Part shown: in pieces, positions 32,541 to 44,216 of the stretch | Numbering within the stretch: position 1 is the first letter of the stretch | Layout: each line of letters starts with the position of its first letter | Origin: Takakia lepidozioides | Lineage: Eukaryota > Streptophyta > Takakiopsida > Takakiales > Takakiaceae | DNA length: 64,000 nt | NCBI GenBank assembly: GCA_030704615.1 | Contig: CM060732.1 | Coordinates: 8,308,001-8,372,000, forward strand | Direction: 5' to 3' | Made by a program: the position numbers and the translations under genes | The notes under the pieces: model-generated | Seen by the model: only the letters and a program-made list of their open reading frames with translations | Database searches by the model: none | What the model was told of the DNA's origin: nothing

Positions 32541-33444
32541 TGGGGACATCAACCCTGGAGCATGGGGGAGGAAATGCATGCTTAGCCCGGCTTAGCTAGC
32601 TTAGGAATCCGATTGCAAAAACTTGTATTGTACAAAACGTGCTATAAATGAAATGGATTCCAAATGTTGTGCGTCCTATTTTGTTTGGAATGGTGATGCA
32701 TGGAATGGTTGGCTAGTGTGTAGAATGCATGCTAGCTTATAAAAGTGGGAGAGGTAAATTGGGTTAATCGTGTGTTTGCGTAGTGCCGAAATCGGGTGAC
32801 TCCCATCCAAGGGGCAAGGAAACTTGCGCCTTCTTTGGGACTTCACGTGCTAGTGCGCACCTGGCGCGTGCGCGTACTATAACTGCGCTACCGAGGGGGT
32901 TGCCTTGTAGTGCGGGCTAACGCGGAAGCTACGTGCTTCCGTTCACGTACTATAATCGTGTAGCCTCGAGACGAAGTCGTAGTGCGGCTTCGGCGTGTTC
33001 CCGTACCTCAGGCCAGCATTCCAAGGCGGACCCAATTGTAGTGATTGGGGCGCACGGTTGGTTCAAGGTTATCTTCCTAGTCAAAGAGGGTTCCAGGTGA
33101 ACCCTTGCTCAAGGTGATGCCACAAGTGGCATCATGAGCGATCGCAAGCAATGTTGTTGCAGTAAGGCGATTCGATCCTCGGGGAGGATCGTTCCTTGGC
33201 CTTGAAGTAGGCCAAGAAGAGTGCACTGGGAGGAGCTGGAGAGGCTCCACCCTTGGCCGAGACTTGGAGGAAGTCGGCCGAACTAGCTAGTGGAGAGTAA
33301 GTCAAGTGTGGGGTTTGGTTCTTTGCCATGGGACGCCATGGTACGGAAACAAATTCCTTGATGTAGGACGCCACAACTTGGATGTTCGTTTCTACAAAAT
33401 GGACAAGTCGATGAGGACATCGACTCCCTGTTGGTAGGGGTGTG
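32541..33444 (+). other. Non-coding 3' region of G1 between pol and the 3' LTR
   Basis: About 900 bp without a supportable ORF. It has two alternating motif blocks around 32870-33010 (CGTACTATAA with GTAGTGCGG repeated). The purine-rich run GGTAGGGG (33433-33440) just before the LTR is the likely polypurine tract. Confidence 0.6.
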
Positions 33445-34170
33445 TGTCGCGGCCCTTTGCCTTGAGGGCAGGGAGGTCGGGACACAAGAGGGGCTGCCCC
33501 TGTGGTGGGGGCAGTAGCAGCGATAGGTACGAGGGCTGAAGCACCCTTGAGTGCCTTGGGCACTCAAGGAGGCGGAGGCGCTCACTAGGTGGAGCCCCGC
33601 ACACCGGGTTGCGGTGGGGGTGGCTCCACAAGGGGTGGTGGTAGCTTAGCGGGACTTAGTGGGGGTGGCATAGGACTCACCATGGGGTGGAGACCTCGAG
33701 GTGGGAGTTGTGGGGAGTCTTGGGACTCATCACGGTCCATTGGGGCCACGGTGAGTGGGCCAAGACTCACCGCGACTCACCACCGGGAATCGAGGGTCTT
33801 CGTGGTGGTTCACCATAAAATGGCATGGCTGGTTGTGAAACCCCCGCGGACAGCTACAGAAGTATATATAGGGAGTAGTAACCCCGAGAACGGTGCAAGC
33901 CCGTTGGTGACCAAAAACTAGTGAGTAAGCGAGCGAGCCAGAAAGCGACCAAAGAGTGGGGAGCTGTTCCGGACTGCCATCTACCAAAGGGAATTCTCCT
34001 AGTCCCAATTAGGTGGAGGGTTTTAGAGGGAAGCGAAGGGGGACCGTTATGTCCCGGTGAGCAGCCGAAGCTCCAAGTTGGTCCGGGCGGCCAGGTTGGG
34101 AGTCAGGCGCGCGCATCAAAGCGAGTAACTATGACTTGAAGGGGAGCTTACCGAAGTGAGGTGCGCAACA
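33445..34170 (+). repeat. 3' LTR of G1
   Basis: 726 bp, TGTCGCGGCCC ... GCGCAACA, followed by TSD copy GGAGG. The end base change GCGACA to GCAACA relative to the 5' LTR is a G-to-A transition. Confidence 0.95.
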
Positions 34171-34184
34171 GGAGGGGGTTGTTG

Positions 34185-34262
34185 AGTTTTTAGGGATAGT
34201 GTAGTGGTAAGAATGGCGATTCCGCCGCGATGCATCCCGGGATCGAATCGTGGAATCGTCGT
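34185..34262 (+). ncRNA. tRNA-derived sequence with Pol III A and B boxes (SINE head or tRNA pseudogene)
   Basis: An A-box-like TAGTGTAGTGG at 34197-34207 and a B-box-like GGATCGAATCG at 34240-34250 are spaced as in a tRNA gene. A long T run follows at 34271-34291. A correct cloverleaf does not form convincingly, so it is a tRNA-derived retroposon head rather than a working tRNA. It lies directly after the G1 insertion inside T1. Confidence 0.45.
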
Positions 34263-34734
34263 TTTGTATGTTTTTTTTTTTTTTTTTTCGCTCCACGATC
34301 TTTCTCCCCTGACCTCCCGTGGCTTTCTCTTTTCTTTCTCCTCCTCTCCCGCGTTCGCCTTCCCTTCCGCGGGCTTTCTCTTTTTCCTCCTCTCCTCTCC
34401 CCTCCTCTCCACAGGGCATGGTAGGACAATGTGGTGAGGGCACCGGAATGTGGTGAGGGCACTGACTTGGGAGAAGGTTTGAGGTTGTGATGTATGTAGA
34501 GGGCAGGAATCGAAGGGGATGAAGTAAGTGCGCGGGAATGTGGGGCAGGCCTGGGCTGATCGGTGATGATATGCGGGTATGGTGGCGGATTGTTGTGCAG
34601 CAATGACAGGAGGACATGGGCATCAAGATTCCCAGTCATCAGAGGTAATGAGCACATTAGGCCTATTTTCTTTCCTAATAATGATTGGCGTGACACAATG
34701 GTTGTACTCACTGTATCAGGCCTATTCTCATCCT

Positions 34735-37405
34735 TATTGAATCCAAACAGCCAGAGGGACAAGATGCCCCTAAGTGTACAGAACCTGAAGGATTTGGTAC
34801 TCAAGAGTTTACACAAGACGAGCAAAATCTACACATGGGGTAACTGTCCCCCCTTTGCAGAACGGTTGGGCGTCCAGGAGCAATCCCAAACTACCTAGAC
34901 GACAAACAATTCACATGCAAAGGGCTGGTTTGCGGCTGGCCACTTTCAACTTCTCAGGGCTTACTAACCAAAGGAAACAACTCGAAGTGGGACAAGTCCT
35001 TCGGACTAATGATATTCATATCTGTGCTGGGCAAGAAACATGGGAAACTTCGGATAAACTGGTTGGAGATGTCAATGGTAATAAATGGGCAGGTAGGATG
35101 TGTACTCTCAAGGCATCCTCTGCCAAACGCGGTCAAAAAGGGGTTGGATTCTTTGTCCGTGATTTCTTGTTTGATAATTGTGAAATTATCAACAAGGGTT
35201 TGAGGTACGAACATAGTATCTGGCTAAAACTGAATCTGAAGGGCGGCATGAGTACGAAGGACCTCTTTGTGGGTTGTGTTTACATGCCCACAGAGGGGAC
35301 CTTAGTGCTGACGCAAACAAAGCCTTCGAAGATGTAAAGCTGGACTGTGCTTCGTTCCTTGCCAAAGGTCAGGTAGTGCTATTGGGTGACTTCAATGCCC
35401 GGGTGGGCAAAGGGCTCCATCAGGACGATATCATTGGGCCTTTTGGTGAGGACGAGCCCTCTATAAAGAGTGCTGCAATTTGAAAACCAACAGAGAATTG
35501 TGGGCGAGGTACTATCAGCTCCGGAAAGATATCAATCAGCTTGTTAGGTCTCAGAAGAAATTATACTGGGATAAGTTATACAGTGAAATAAACTCAAACC
35601 ACCATGGTGGTAATGACAAGAAATTATGGTTGGCCCTTCAATGTTTGTACAAGCCTAAAAACGGTCAGCAAGTACAAGCGATGAAGACTACTAAAGGTGC
35701 AGTGGTGACTTCATCGGTTGACATTGTCAAAACCTTTGAAAATCACTACAGTATCCTTGGCAGAACTTCTAGGTCTAACAGTGAGGGGTCTTCTGCTGAA
35801 TGGAGGGACACAGTTGGAAAAATTGTTCCTATGATTCAAAACAGCCCTGATGAACTGGAGTATATTTCAATGGCTTATAACGCTCCCATTAGTTCTTCTG
35901 AGATTGTGGAAACAATTGAACATTTAAATGGATATAAAGCTGGTGGACCTGATGGTATTGTCAACGAGCTTATCAAGCACGGTGGCGATCCCATGATAGA
36001 GGCCCTAGTTCTCCTCTTTAACCTTATCTGGAAGACTGAAATGATCCCCTTTCGCTGGCGACAGGGGGTCATTGTCAGTCTATACAAGAAGGGTGACAGA
36101 GAAGAACCGGGGAACTACCGTGGCATCACACTCAGGAGTTGATTAGTTGCGCGAAGAGATACTTTGATCATTGGGGGCTAGAGGCTAATGTCAGCAAATG
36201 TGCAGTGGTAGCATTGAGGAGAGGGAGGAAGTGATCTTAAGTGGCAGTGGGGTAGCCAAGAGATCCCGGTCCTCCCTTCCTACACTTACCTGGGCGTTGA
36301 GTTTTCCTCCAATTGTAATTGGGATGCACATATCCGGAAAGTTGTTCGAACTGGCAAGGGCAAAGCTCTGGGGCTCACTAAATTTTTCCACTGCAGAGGG
36401 GTCATCTCTGAGGTTAAGAAAACCATGCTTTGTCGCGTTATTAGACCTGCCTTGGAGTACGGATCTGCTATATGGGTTGATAACTCCAACCAGGCTAAGT
36501 CTCTAGAATCCATTCAAGTGGGGGTGCTTAAGGAGTGTATGTCAGCATGCTCCAAAACAGCCAATGTGGCTGTTCGGGGTGAGTTTGGCATTCCATCCTT
36601 AAGCTCCCGACGAGATGAATTCAAGGTCAGATGGTGGGGTCAGCTGCAACATATGCCCAACACCAGATATCCTAAGTTGATTGACTCTATATCTTGGAAA
36701 CAGGACCGCCCTGTCAAACAGGCTAAGTCCTGGCAGAAGAGAGTAGAAAAGATTCTCAAGGACCTGGACCTGGATCCGCAAGTCTTGACCCTGCTGGATA
36801 AATCTGCCTTAGAGGCTAGTGTCTGAGGCCATGTCTGTTGCCATGAGATTGTCTGATGAAAATGAAGTTAGGCAGAGAACTTCCCTGAACTTGTTTCCAG
36901 TCAGTGACATGGGGGTGGACATCTTGGATGACCTCAAGGGTCTACCCACTCTCGGCACTAGACTGAAATTGAAACTCAGGGCAGGAAGCCTACCTTTGAA
37001 CAGCAAACAGAAGCAGAGAAGAAAGGGAGAGTGCAATTGTCCGTTGTGTGGGCAATCTGAAGACAGTATTCATTTTTTGATACGCTGTCCGGGTTCTCTC
37101 ACCAAAGAGAGGCTCTCTTCAATTCTATCAAGGGAATTGTGCCTGTACCCCTGTTTACCAACTTTGAAAGTCTCGAGGCTGAGCCAAAAGCCCAGGCCCT
37201 CCTAAGGCCTAGTTTTTGGGCAAATCACACACAGCAGATTGATGCTTGTGTGAAGGGATTTCTAGAGGATATCTGGAAAACCCGGATTAATTCCTTATAC
37301 GATGGTAAGTCTTACTACCAACGTCAGCCCTGTTCCTTTTGTTCCCACTGAAACTGGGCGCGGGGTCAATGGCCACAAGGCTACGGCAAACAACGTCTTA
37401 TGAGT
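34735..37405 (+). pseudogene. LINE copy 2, with large internal deletions
   Basis: Homology to the LINE at 57.7-62.48 kb starts at 34735 in ORF1 and ends at the shared terminus GTCTTATGAGTACAAT. The endonuclease part (34915-35465) is interrupted by a frameshift near 35308. A 555-bp deletion at 35452-35457 removes the end of the endonuclease; a second deletion of about 540 bp near 36135 removes the core RT motifs including the FADD site; a 10-bp deletion lies near 36208. It is certainly inactive. It keeps HGGDPMIEAL, which helps define the 4-bp deletion in copy 1. Confidence 0.92.
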
Positions 37406-37905
37406 ACAATCTCATCCTTATCATCCCTCGCCTTTTGGAAAATTCCAGCCATAATTGAAGGGCAATTGGTTGTTGTACTTAACTGCACGAATGTTCCCCT
37501 TTCTGTTGGAATGAGCCGCACGTCCTTTCCATGCTGACATACCCTTTCTTCTTCCTGCAGGATCCTTTGCCCAGCCCTGTTATTTCTATCATTTGTGCCA
37601 TCCTCTTGGCGTTTCCACAGCCTCCCCTCATTGCCAGTGAAGTGTTTCTTTCTCTTCCCTTTGTCTTTAAAGACACTCCAACTGTTAGCTGCAGTACCCT
37701 TCGCTGATTTCTTATTGCCTTTGACCTCATGTATGTTTTCAATCATGTTTGAAGGGTGATCACTTGCTGCCATATGCATGACTGTGTCCTTGACTGCTTC
37801 TCTTGTCTCAGTATGATGTTTAATTGTTGTCATGTCAGGCTGTGCTCAGCTGCACCGTGGTGTCTTCAAATGGATCAATTTTTCAGACACGGTCTTGCCA
37901 ACTGA
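37406..37905 (-). other. Unassigned sequence between two LINE fragments
   Basis: A 150-codon minus-strand open frame (37381-37833) covers most of it. The product is hydrophilic and lysine-rich (SVFKDKGKRKKHF region) with no recognisable domain. It may be part of the T1 interior. I would not call it a gene without homology support. Confidence 0.25.
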
Positions 37906-37909
37906 ATGA

Positions 37910-38575
37910 TGCAGGTTCACTTGGGAGAGTGCACTCCCCCTTTCCTCTCTGCTTCTGTTTCATGTTCAAAGGTAGGCTTCCTTCCCTGAGTTTAAATTTC
38001 AGTCTAGTGCCGAGAGTGGGTGGACCCTTGAGGTCATCCAAGATGTCCTCCCCCATGTCACTGACTAGAAACAAGTTCAGGGAAGTTTTATGCCTAACTT
38101 CATTTTCATCAGACAATCTCATGGCAATAGACATGGCTTTGGACACTACAGCCTCTAAGTCTGATTTATCCAGCAGGGTCAAGACTTGTGGATCCAGGTC
38201 CAGGTCCTTGAGAATCTCTTCTACTCTGGCCTTGGGAAAACACCTTTGGATCTCAGTCCAGAAAGTGGTCAGAGGTACCAATATCAGTTCTGTCGATCAA
38301 CACATTGGCACACTTGGGGAACAAATTTTTGTCCATTATGATATAGTCCACAATGGAACGTTCCCCAGTTTGGGATTTCTCACGAGTCCACTGCACTTGG
38401 TCACCTCTTGTCTTGTTAATCAAGGTCAAAAGCTGAAGCTCTTCCAGACAGTTAATTAACCGTCTGCCATTAGAATTCAGCTCGTCCTCACCAGAAGACC
38501 CAATGATATCGTCCTGATGGAGCCCTTTGCCCACTTGGGCATTGAAGTCACCCTACAATAGCACCACAGAGATGA
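37910..38575 (-). pseudogene. LINE copy 3, two ORF2 pieces joined by deletion
   Basis: Reading minus, the stretch from about 38575 to 38265 matches the end of the endonuclease domain (NGRRLINCLEELQLLTL, then IVDYIIMDK, then GTSDHFL). It is joined directly to the C-terminal part (DLDLDPQVLTLLDKSDLE, then GMGEDILDDL-like text) down to about 37910. The whole RT is missing. The opposite orientation to copy 2 shows an independent event. Confidence 0.88.
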
Positions 38576-38689
38576 AGAGAAGCTTTGGAATGAGACACTT
38601 TTCTGACCCCAGTCAATGGTGGGACAATGTGGGTGGATGGTCAACTGGAAACAGCATCGACAACAGCGCAATTGATAAAGCAAGGCACT

Positions 38690-39470
38690 GCTGATGAAAG
38701 GTACCTTCTTCAACACATTTCAGCCTGAGGGCACCTTCTGGTTTGACCTGTTTCAGCCTGTTTTTCCCTCTCATCAGACTCAGCCCTGAAGCATATGTAT
38801 TGAATTCTGTAAGTTAGCTCGTTGGGTGGATCTGCGGTGCTCTGGAGTGACTTTGCAAGTTGCTGCCGAGGTGGTAGCATGACAGTACCTAAAAAAAGAT
38901 AATAGATAGAACAAGGGATTGCTAATGAAGGTACCTTCTTCAACACATTTCAGCCTGTTTTTCCCTATTATCAGAGTCGTCCCTAGATTTCCAGATGGCG
39001 GATTCCAAGCTCCAGATTACCTATGATTCCATGTGGAATGATAGCTACAAGAAACCTGGATGGGTAGATGGTCAACTGGAAGCCACAGTAGTAGCTGCAG
39101 AGGCATGATGTACGCATTGTTAGTGTGGAGGGAGGGGTAGCTGTTGATGCAGGGAGAGGATCGTGGGTGCAAAATCATCCAAGAGGGCCAGATTTGGAGC
39201 AAGGAACAGCGCTGGCAGGAGTTCTATAAATTTGATCCACAGCGGTGGGACAATATTGTCAACAAGGTGAGCTTTCTTCATGCAACATCGTAGGGAGTTT
39301 GACATAACTTTGTATTTAAATATGTTAGTGTGGAGGGAGGGCTAGCCGCTGATGCAAGGATGGACTGTGGGTTCAGGATCACCCAAGAGGGCTACCAGCA
39401 GTGGAAGTAGCAGCATTTGGTCAATAGCAGCAGCAAAAATTAACAACATCAAACTCATCAATCAGGTACT
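38690..39470. repeat. Duplicated blocks upstream of the T1 transposase
   Basis: GGTACCTTCTTCAACACATT occurs near 38700 and 38930. A ~70-bp block beginning GTTAGTGTGGAGGGAGGG occurs at about 39118 and 39325, followed in both by GATGCA(G/A)GGA and CC(C)AAGAGGGC. These could be repeated non-coding exons or promoter repeats of the transposase gene; no clear reading frame supports either. Confidence 0.45.
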
Positions 39471-39635
39471 TGCTTTTGTATACATTTCATCCTCTTATGA
39501 ACGTAGTTCCTACTTGGACAGCCTATAGGGTTGTATAAAACAGGACTTTGGAACCTTCCAACCCGGGTGCTTTGTTATTGGTCTATCAAGGTCTGATTTG
39601 AAATATTTTCATTGCATTTTGCAGGTGAACTCATC

Positions 39636-42600
39636 ATGGAAGAAGAGTTGGAAGTAAAAGTCATGCTTGTTGGAGGAGATGCATCACCAAACAGGCTTGG
39701 TTCTGTGTTCACTATGCAAGGTGTCACATACAAATGCATCCGAGCAGAAATTATAGGTGATGAGCTTGTCTCAGCAAAATTTCATTTCCTTTCCATGGGG
39801 GGTAGTGTCCTTTCAGCCAAGCAAGAAGAGAGGATGGTTCTGAAAGGGGATATTGTACACATTAAGATTTCAGACCAAAATGATGGGGACCAAAGATTGA
39901 AAAGACCTCTATCTTCCAGTGGTTCTACGATCTTGCATGAGGACAGACCAGGCGAGGACCCGGCACCAGTGTCTATCAAGATGAGGATGGACCCTGATAC
40001 ACCCTTTGCTGGCGATGGTGGAAATGAAGACCATGCACATGAGCATGCACTTCAGCAGAGATCTGGTAGATTGTGCAGCACGTTGGCTACATCCAACGAT
40101 ATTCAAAAATGGCAGAAAGAGATTAGAGCCGTTGAAAGGAAAATCTCTGCAGAAGGACGATGTGACAAGTTTGAGCTGATGACAAAGGATCAACAAGGAC
40201 AAGCAATGTTCCACATATGGTGTATTGAGTGTGAGGATGTTTATGCACGGTCCGGGAAAAACAAACCATATGATGCATGTGCAAACTTTATGAGATCTCA
40301 TTTGAGGAGTGAGGGGCATCGCATAGCCTATGAGAGGCGTCAGAGGAAGTCGCTCGGTTTTGTGAGGACAATCCTGGAAACAGATTTGAGATTGTGGAAG
40401 CCACAATTGGAGACTATTCGCAGTTGGGTTCCATAAGGATTAGGTGCCCACTGGATTCGAAGTGGCTACTCTTGTTTCCAAGGACAGGTTCTTTGCAATC
40501 TTCTTTGACAGAGCATGTGAAAGGAAAAACTCATGTCGATGCAGAGATTTGCCAGAAGGTTGGAAGTAGTGAAGGACCTTGCAAAAAGAGAGGAAGGCCT
40601 CCAAAGCCTATGATTGCCAAAGATGTAAAGCAATGGGATCTAAGCTCTTTCTTGGTCAGTCAACCTGTGTTGCCGTCCCCACCACTTGACAATCCAATTG
40701 TGGCATCAACAATGGGAGCATCCTCGTCACAAACTCCATACGCTTGTGTTGACGCTGCCCAACGGGGAGATCTGATCGAGGATTGACAATTACAGCAAAG
40801 GTCCCAATGCAACAAAGGAAGAGACAGTTTGTGTTGGGGCCTATGGGATGAATGGTGGGAGTACAACCAGCAGAGAATAAGTCTGAAACCATTCCTTCAA
40901 GATAGCAAGGGAGGAAAGAAGTGGTATGTCGAGCCGTTGACAAATGCAACCATCACTCTAAACAATCAAGAGCATAAGGTTGTTGGTACGTTTCGGCACG
41001 CGGATTGTTTTAGAGTGTCATTGGATGGGGAGCCATTTCCAAACTTGAGATGTTCAGCATGTTCTTCCATTCCCTTGGAAAATGACTTCAGAATGAGGGT
41101 ATATAGAGAAAGAGGTGCCATGGAATGTAGAGGGGAGAGAGATACTGGCAAGGGAAGAAGGTTGTCATATCTTGGAAATGCGGAGATTGTCAAACAAGTT
41201 TACAAAAACAGACAGGAGTTGAGGCAGTTGAGGTTCAAATTGTGGGAGGCCAGGACCAAAGTGGCATCATTGTCTGTGCGATGTAGGAGTTTGAAGGAGT
41301 CTGGGATTGAGGCAATTGAAAGAGGAGATGTTCTCAAATTTTGTCGTGATATTGTTGATGCACATAGGAGGCGGGATTTTGAAGGAAAAGAAAGTTTGTG
41401 GGATTTTCTTGTTGATATGGGCAAGAATATTGACAGGTCTCCACAAGGGAAGAGGTATGGTACTCGCACAAAAACAATGTTTGAGACTGTGCAGCTTTGG
41501 GGGGGTCCGAGATTGCATCATTTTTTGGCTTCAAATGTGGGGGGTCCTTCTATTGATACTACAAGACGGTCTTTGAGGAAAGGTTTGAAGTATAGAGCGG
41601 GAGAAACGGATGATATATTTCAGCATGTGGCTGGAATTTACAGAGATGTGATGGAAGATGCAAATATTCCATTGGGAAGCATCCCAGTGATGGTGGCCGA
41701 AGATGAAACTGTTGTGAAGCGATTGGTACGTTGGATTGCTAGGGATGACACCCTTCTCGGGTTTTGTGGGCTTCAAGACAACCATGTATGTATTTCAAAT
41801 TTTGTGGTGCAAGTGGGAGAAGAGGAATCAGGGTACCAACATATTGTGGAGGCATTCAAAACAATGTGGTTGCCCATTATGCTAGAGTGTTGATAGCAAA
41901 TCCTCTACATGTACAGTTACCTCGATTGGTATTGGTAATCCAGCTCACTTGCAATAGATTTGACAACAATTTTGTGAGATCACAATGGGAAGTAGTGAGA
42001 CAGTTGTGGGACAAATATGTGAGGGACGTGGTTGGGCCTATAATTGGGCATGCTTCAGACGGAGATAGTAGGAGGAGAAAAGTGATGTTAGAAGATTATG
42101 CCAATGGGGCTGGAAATAGATTTTGCATCCCTTGGGAAGGATGGTTGTTTACAGGTCGAGTGTGCAACGGGGGAGATATATACGGACTCCATGATCAGGA
42201 CTTCATCCACAATGGGGAAAAATTGGTAAATCCCTTGGACAGTGCATCACGGACTTTGGTGTTGGGTGATGAGGTTGCTACATTGAATCACGTGTTATTG
42301 GTCTACCATTCATTTTCAGTGGACAAGCATGGACTTCGGGAATGTGATATCAAAAGAGAAGATCGACAGAATTGGGCAGCAGCTCAACGATTGGCATCTC
42401 GGAAGGTGCAAGATTGTTTGAGGGAGTTACAATCAACTGTGAATCATCGAAGAGAGAGGACCAAAGGTACTGAAATTTACCTATACATCATTTCATGCTA
42501 CATCGACATTTTTTTGTCTCCTCACATGTCATTGTGTGAGAGGGTACAATCTGCTGCGAAGGTATCATTTTTTTTTTCAGATTGTGGAAGTTGTGGCTAT

Positions 42601-43926
42601 TCTAGCACGAGGTGTATAATCTAAAATCCTTCTTCATTAGCAGGGAAGCATACTTGGATTTACAAATTTCATGCCACTACGTGGTTCTACTTATCAAATT
42701 GTTCAAGGATAAGTTTAATCATGTGCAAGTTCCTTTGAGCCTTGTTGGTTCAGATGTGTGTGAAATATTCTTCAGCAAAGTGGGAGGTATGTCACGGAAT
42801 GAGAGGACATATGACGGGTGTGATTTGATTGAGAGTGCGGGAGCATTAACACGCATATCCGAGTTCGAGGCGAATCCAAAAGGACCCAAGTTCTCAAGAG
42901 CTCACAAGAAACAAGAACACATATGGTCTTCTTTGGAGAAGAAGCCAGGTATCCCCCTTGCTGATTTGTCCGACTTTTCTACTGTCCAATCGGATGATTG
43001 CATTGTAGAGGCTTTGAAAACTGGATTTCTATGCCATAAACTTGGGATGAAACCAAACAAAGCAACAAACTTGGATTGGTGGAATGAGCCATGGACAATT
43101 GAGAGACAAATGGAGGTCGAGCTATTCAAAAGCATGGAAGAGGAGGGTGATGATGTCAATGCCATAGATTCTATTTGTCCTCTTAAAATGAGGTCGTGGA
43201 AGATGAATTGGTGTGCGGGCCTTCGAATTCAATGGAGGATGTTTTGAGCCAACCTTTGGATGATCATGCGGAAGAGGTTCAAAGTGAATTGAGACATACT
43301 CTGGATGCTGTCATTGATGAGTTTGAACAAGAGAAAGATGGATCGAAGACAGTGGTTCCATTTGTCAAAGTAGACGGGAAGACCATATTCAAAAGCACTT
43401 TGGTTAGCCAACTCAATGGCAACCCTCCTCTATCCAAGGATAGATTGACACGAGTAAGAAGTGCATCGATGTTGTTTTGCCGAGAAAACAAACCAACTAC
43501 CAGCAACAAAGCCACGAGCTTGGGATTGGGTTTGGATTGTGCTGGGAGACTGCGATCCAAACTACAAACAGGAAAGGTAGACCAGGGAAAACCTGCAGAG
43601 GAGCAACCAAAGGCACTTGGTATTTGGGCAGGGTTCAAAGAATGCGGAAGAAAATCAATAAGCGGTTTGTAGAATGTAGAGATTCTGTTGATTTATTGGA
43701 GCGTCCTTCTCATATGGAGATTGGGTTAGCATGGTACCAAAAAATTCGAGGAGGGGTCTATACGTACGATTTGACGGATAACATGATGGTTAATTTGGAT
43801 TCCATTATCGCGTTAGCATGTTTAAAGTACAATGTCAAGTCAAACACATATGTTCTTGATGCAAATGACCGAAAAGTCTTTGACAACTTTATCAAAGACA
43901 AATATTTTTTTAAATTAATTTGTTAG
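39636..43926 (+). pseudogene. T1 transposase: zinc fingers, AT-hook and DDE-type RNase H-like core, decayed
   Basis: Translation starts plausibly at the ATG at 39636 (MEEELEVKVM). An N-terminal region is followed by two zinc-finger-like pieces: WCIECEDVY ... HLRSEGH (about 40220-40320) and RCPLDSKW ... HVKGKTH (about 40445-40535). An AT-hook KKRGRPPK (about 40585) comes next. The core shows candidate catalytic acids in MVAEDETVV (about 41690), IIGHASDGDSRRR (about 42050) and GSDVCEIFFSKVGG (about 42750), consistent with D-D-E. Likely introns end the exon at 42466 (GTACTG ... TTTCAG) and 42611 (GTGTAT ... TTAGCAG). Frame changes near 40400, 41865, 43190 and 43600 show decay. The C-terminal ~75 residues match the remnant in T2. 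Presumed role: recognition of the TIRs and cut-and-paste movement. Confidence 0.65.
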
Positions 43927-44208
43927 ATTTTATTATGTTTTAAATGAATAAATTCGATATAATATAAAAACATACATATACATATTGGAGGGTTATTTTT
44001 AATGATGAAAAATGAGAATATACATACAGAAGGGGGTACTTTTCGAAAATTGTAAATTTTTGTATATTTACAGGAGGGGATTTTATAATCTTCAAAAAGT
44101 ATGTACAGAGTGGGTATAAATTATCCAAGGACCCGTATACAGGGGTTTTTTTTATTAGGCGACGAACGCACGTGATACGCACAGTTTATAAAGAGTGCAC
44201 CCCCCGGG
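43927..44208 (+). repeat. Right subterminal region of T1
   Basis: Contains four or five direct copies of TACAG(G/A)(G/A)GGGG-TATTTT-type motifs (near 44026, 44075, 44103, 44141), A/T-rich spacers, and the TIR at 44193-44208. It is the likely transposase-binding region. Confidence 0.75.
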
Positions 44209-44216
44209 GGTAAGAC

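Larger units (their letters stand above)
27278..34170 (+). mobile_element. Ty3/Gypsy chromovirus G1, full-length copy (6893 bp)
   Basis: Paired LTRs, TSD GGAGG on both sides (27273-27277 and 34171-34175), initiator-tRNA primer site, gag-protease-RT-RNase H-integrase-chromodomain. It inserted into one of the subterminal repeats of T1. Three defects are visible: a 78-bp gag deletion removing the zinc knuckle, an altered protease active site, and one frameshift between RT and RNase H. Confidence 0.97.
27144..44208 (+). mobile_element. DNA transposon T1, 17.1 kb, 8-bp TSD, carrying nested retroelements
   Basis: Ends are CCCGGGGGGTGCACTC and its exact inverse GAGTGCACCCCCCGGG (16-bp perfect TIR), flanked by GGTAAGAC on both sides. 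Direct subterminal repeats of the form TACAGGAGGGGGTATTTTAA occur near 27190, 27233 and 27269 on the left and near 44026, 44075, 44103 and 44141 on the right. A decayed DDE-type transposase gene lies at 39.6-43.93 kb. The remainder is later insertions: G1 (27278-34170), a SINE-like head, LINE copy 2 (34735-37405) and LINE copy 3 (37910-38575). TSD size fits hAT or Zisupton-type transposons; I do not recognise the transposase as a standard hAT. Confidence 0.85.

Noticed and set aside
34129-34825. Overlapping minus-strand ORFs of 165-211 codons after the G1 3' LTR
   Set aside because: They translate poly-T and CT-rich low-complexity DNA (KKKK and RRGERR-type runs) and have no domain.
39636-43926. 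Ordinary host gene with introns
   Set aside because: Several frameshifts, position between exact TIRs, and homology of its end to the T2 remnant make it a decayed transposase.
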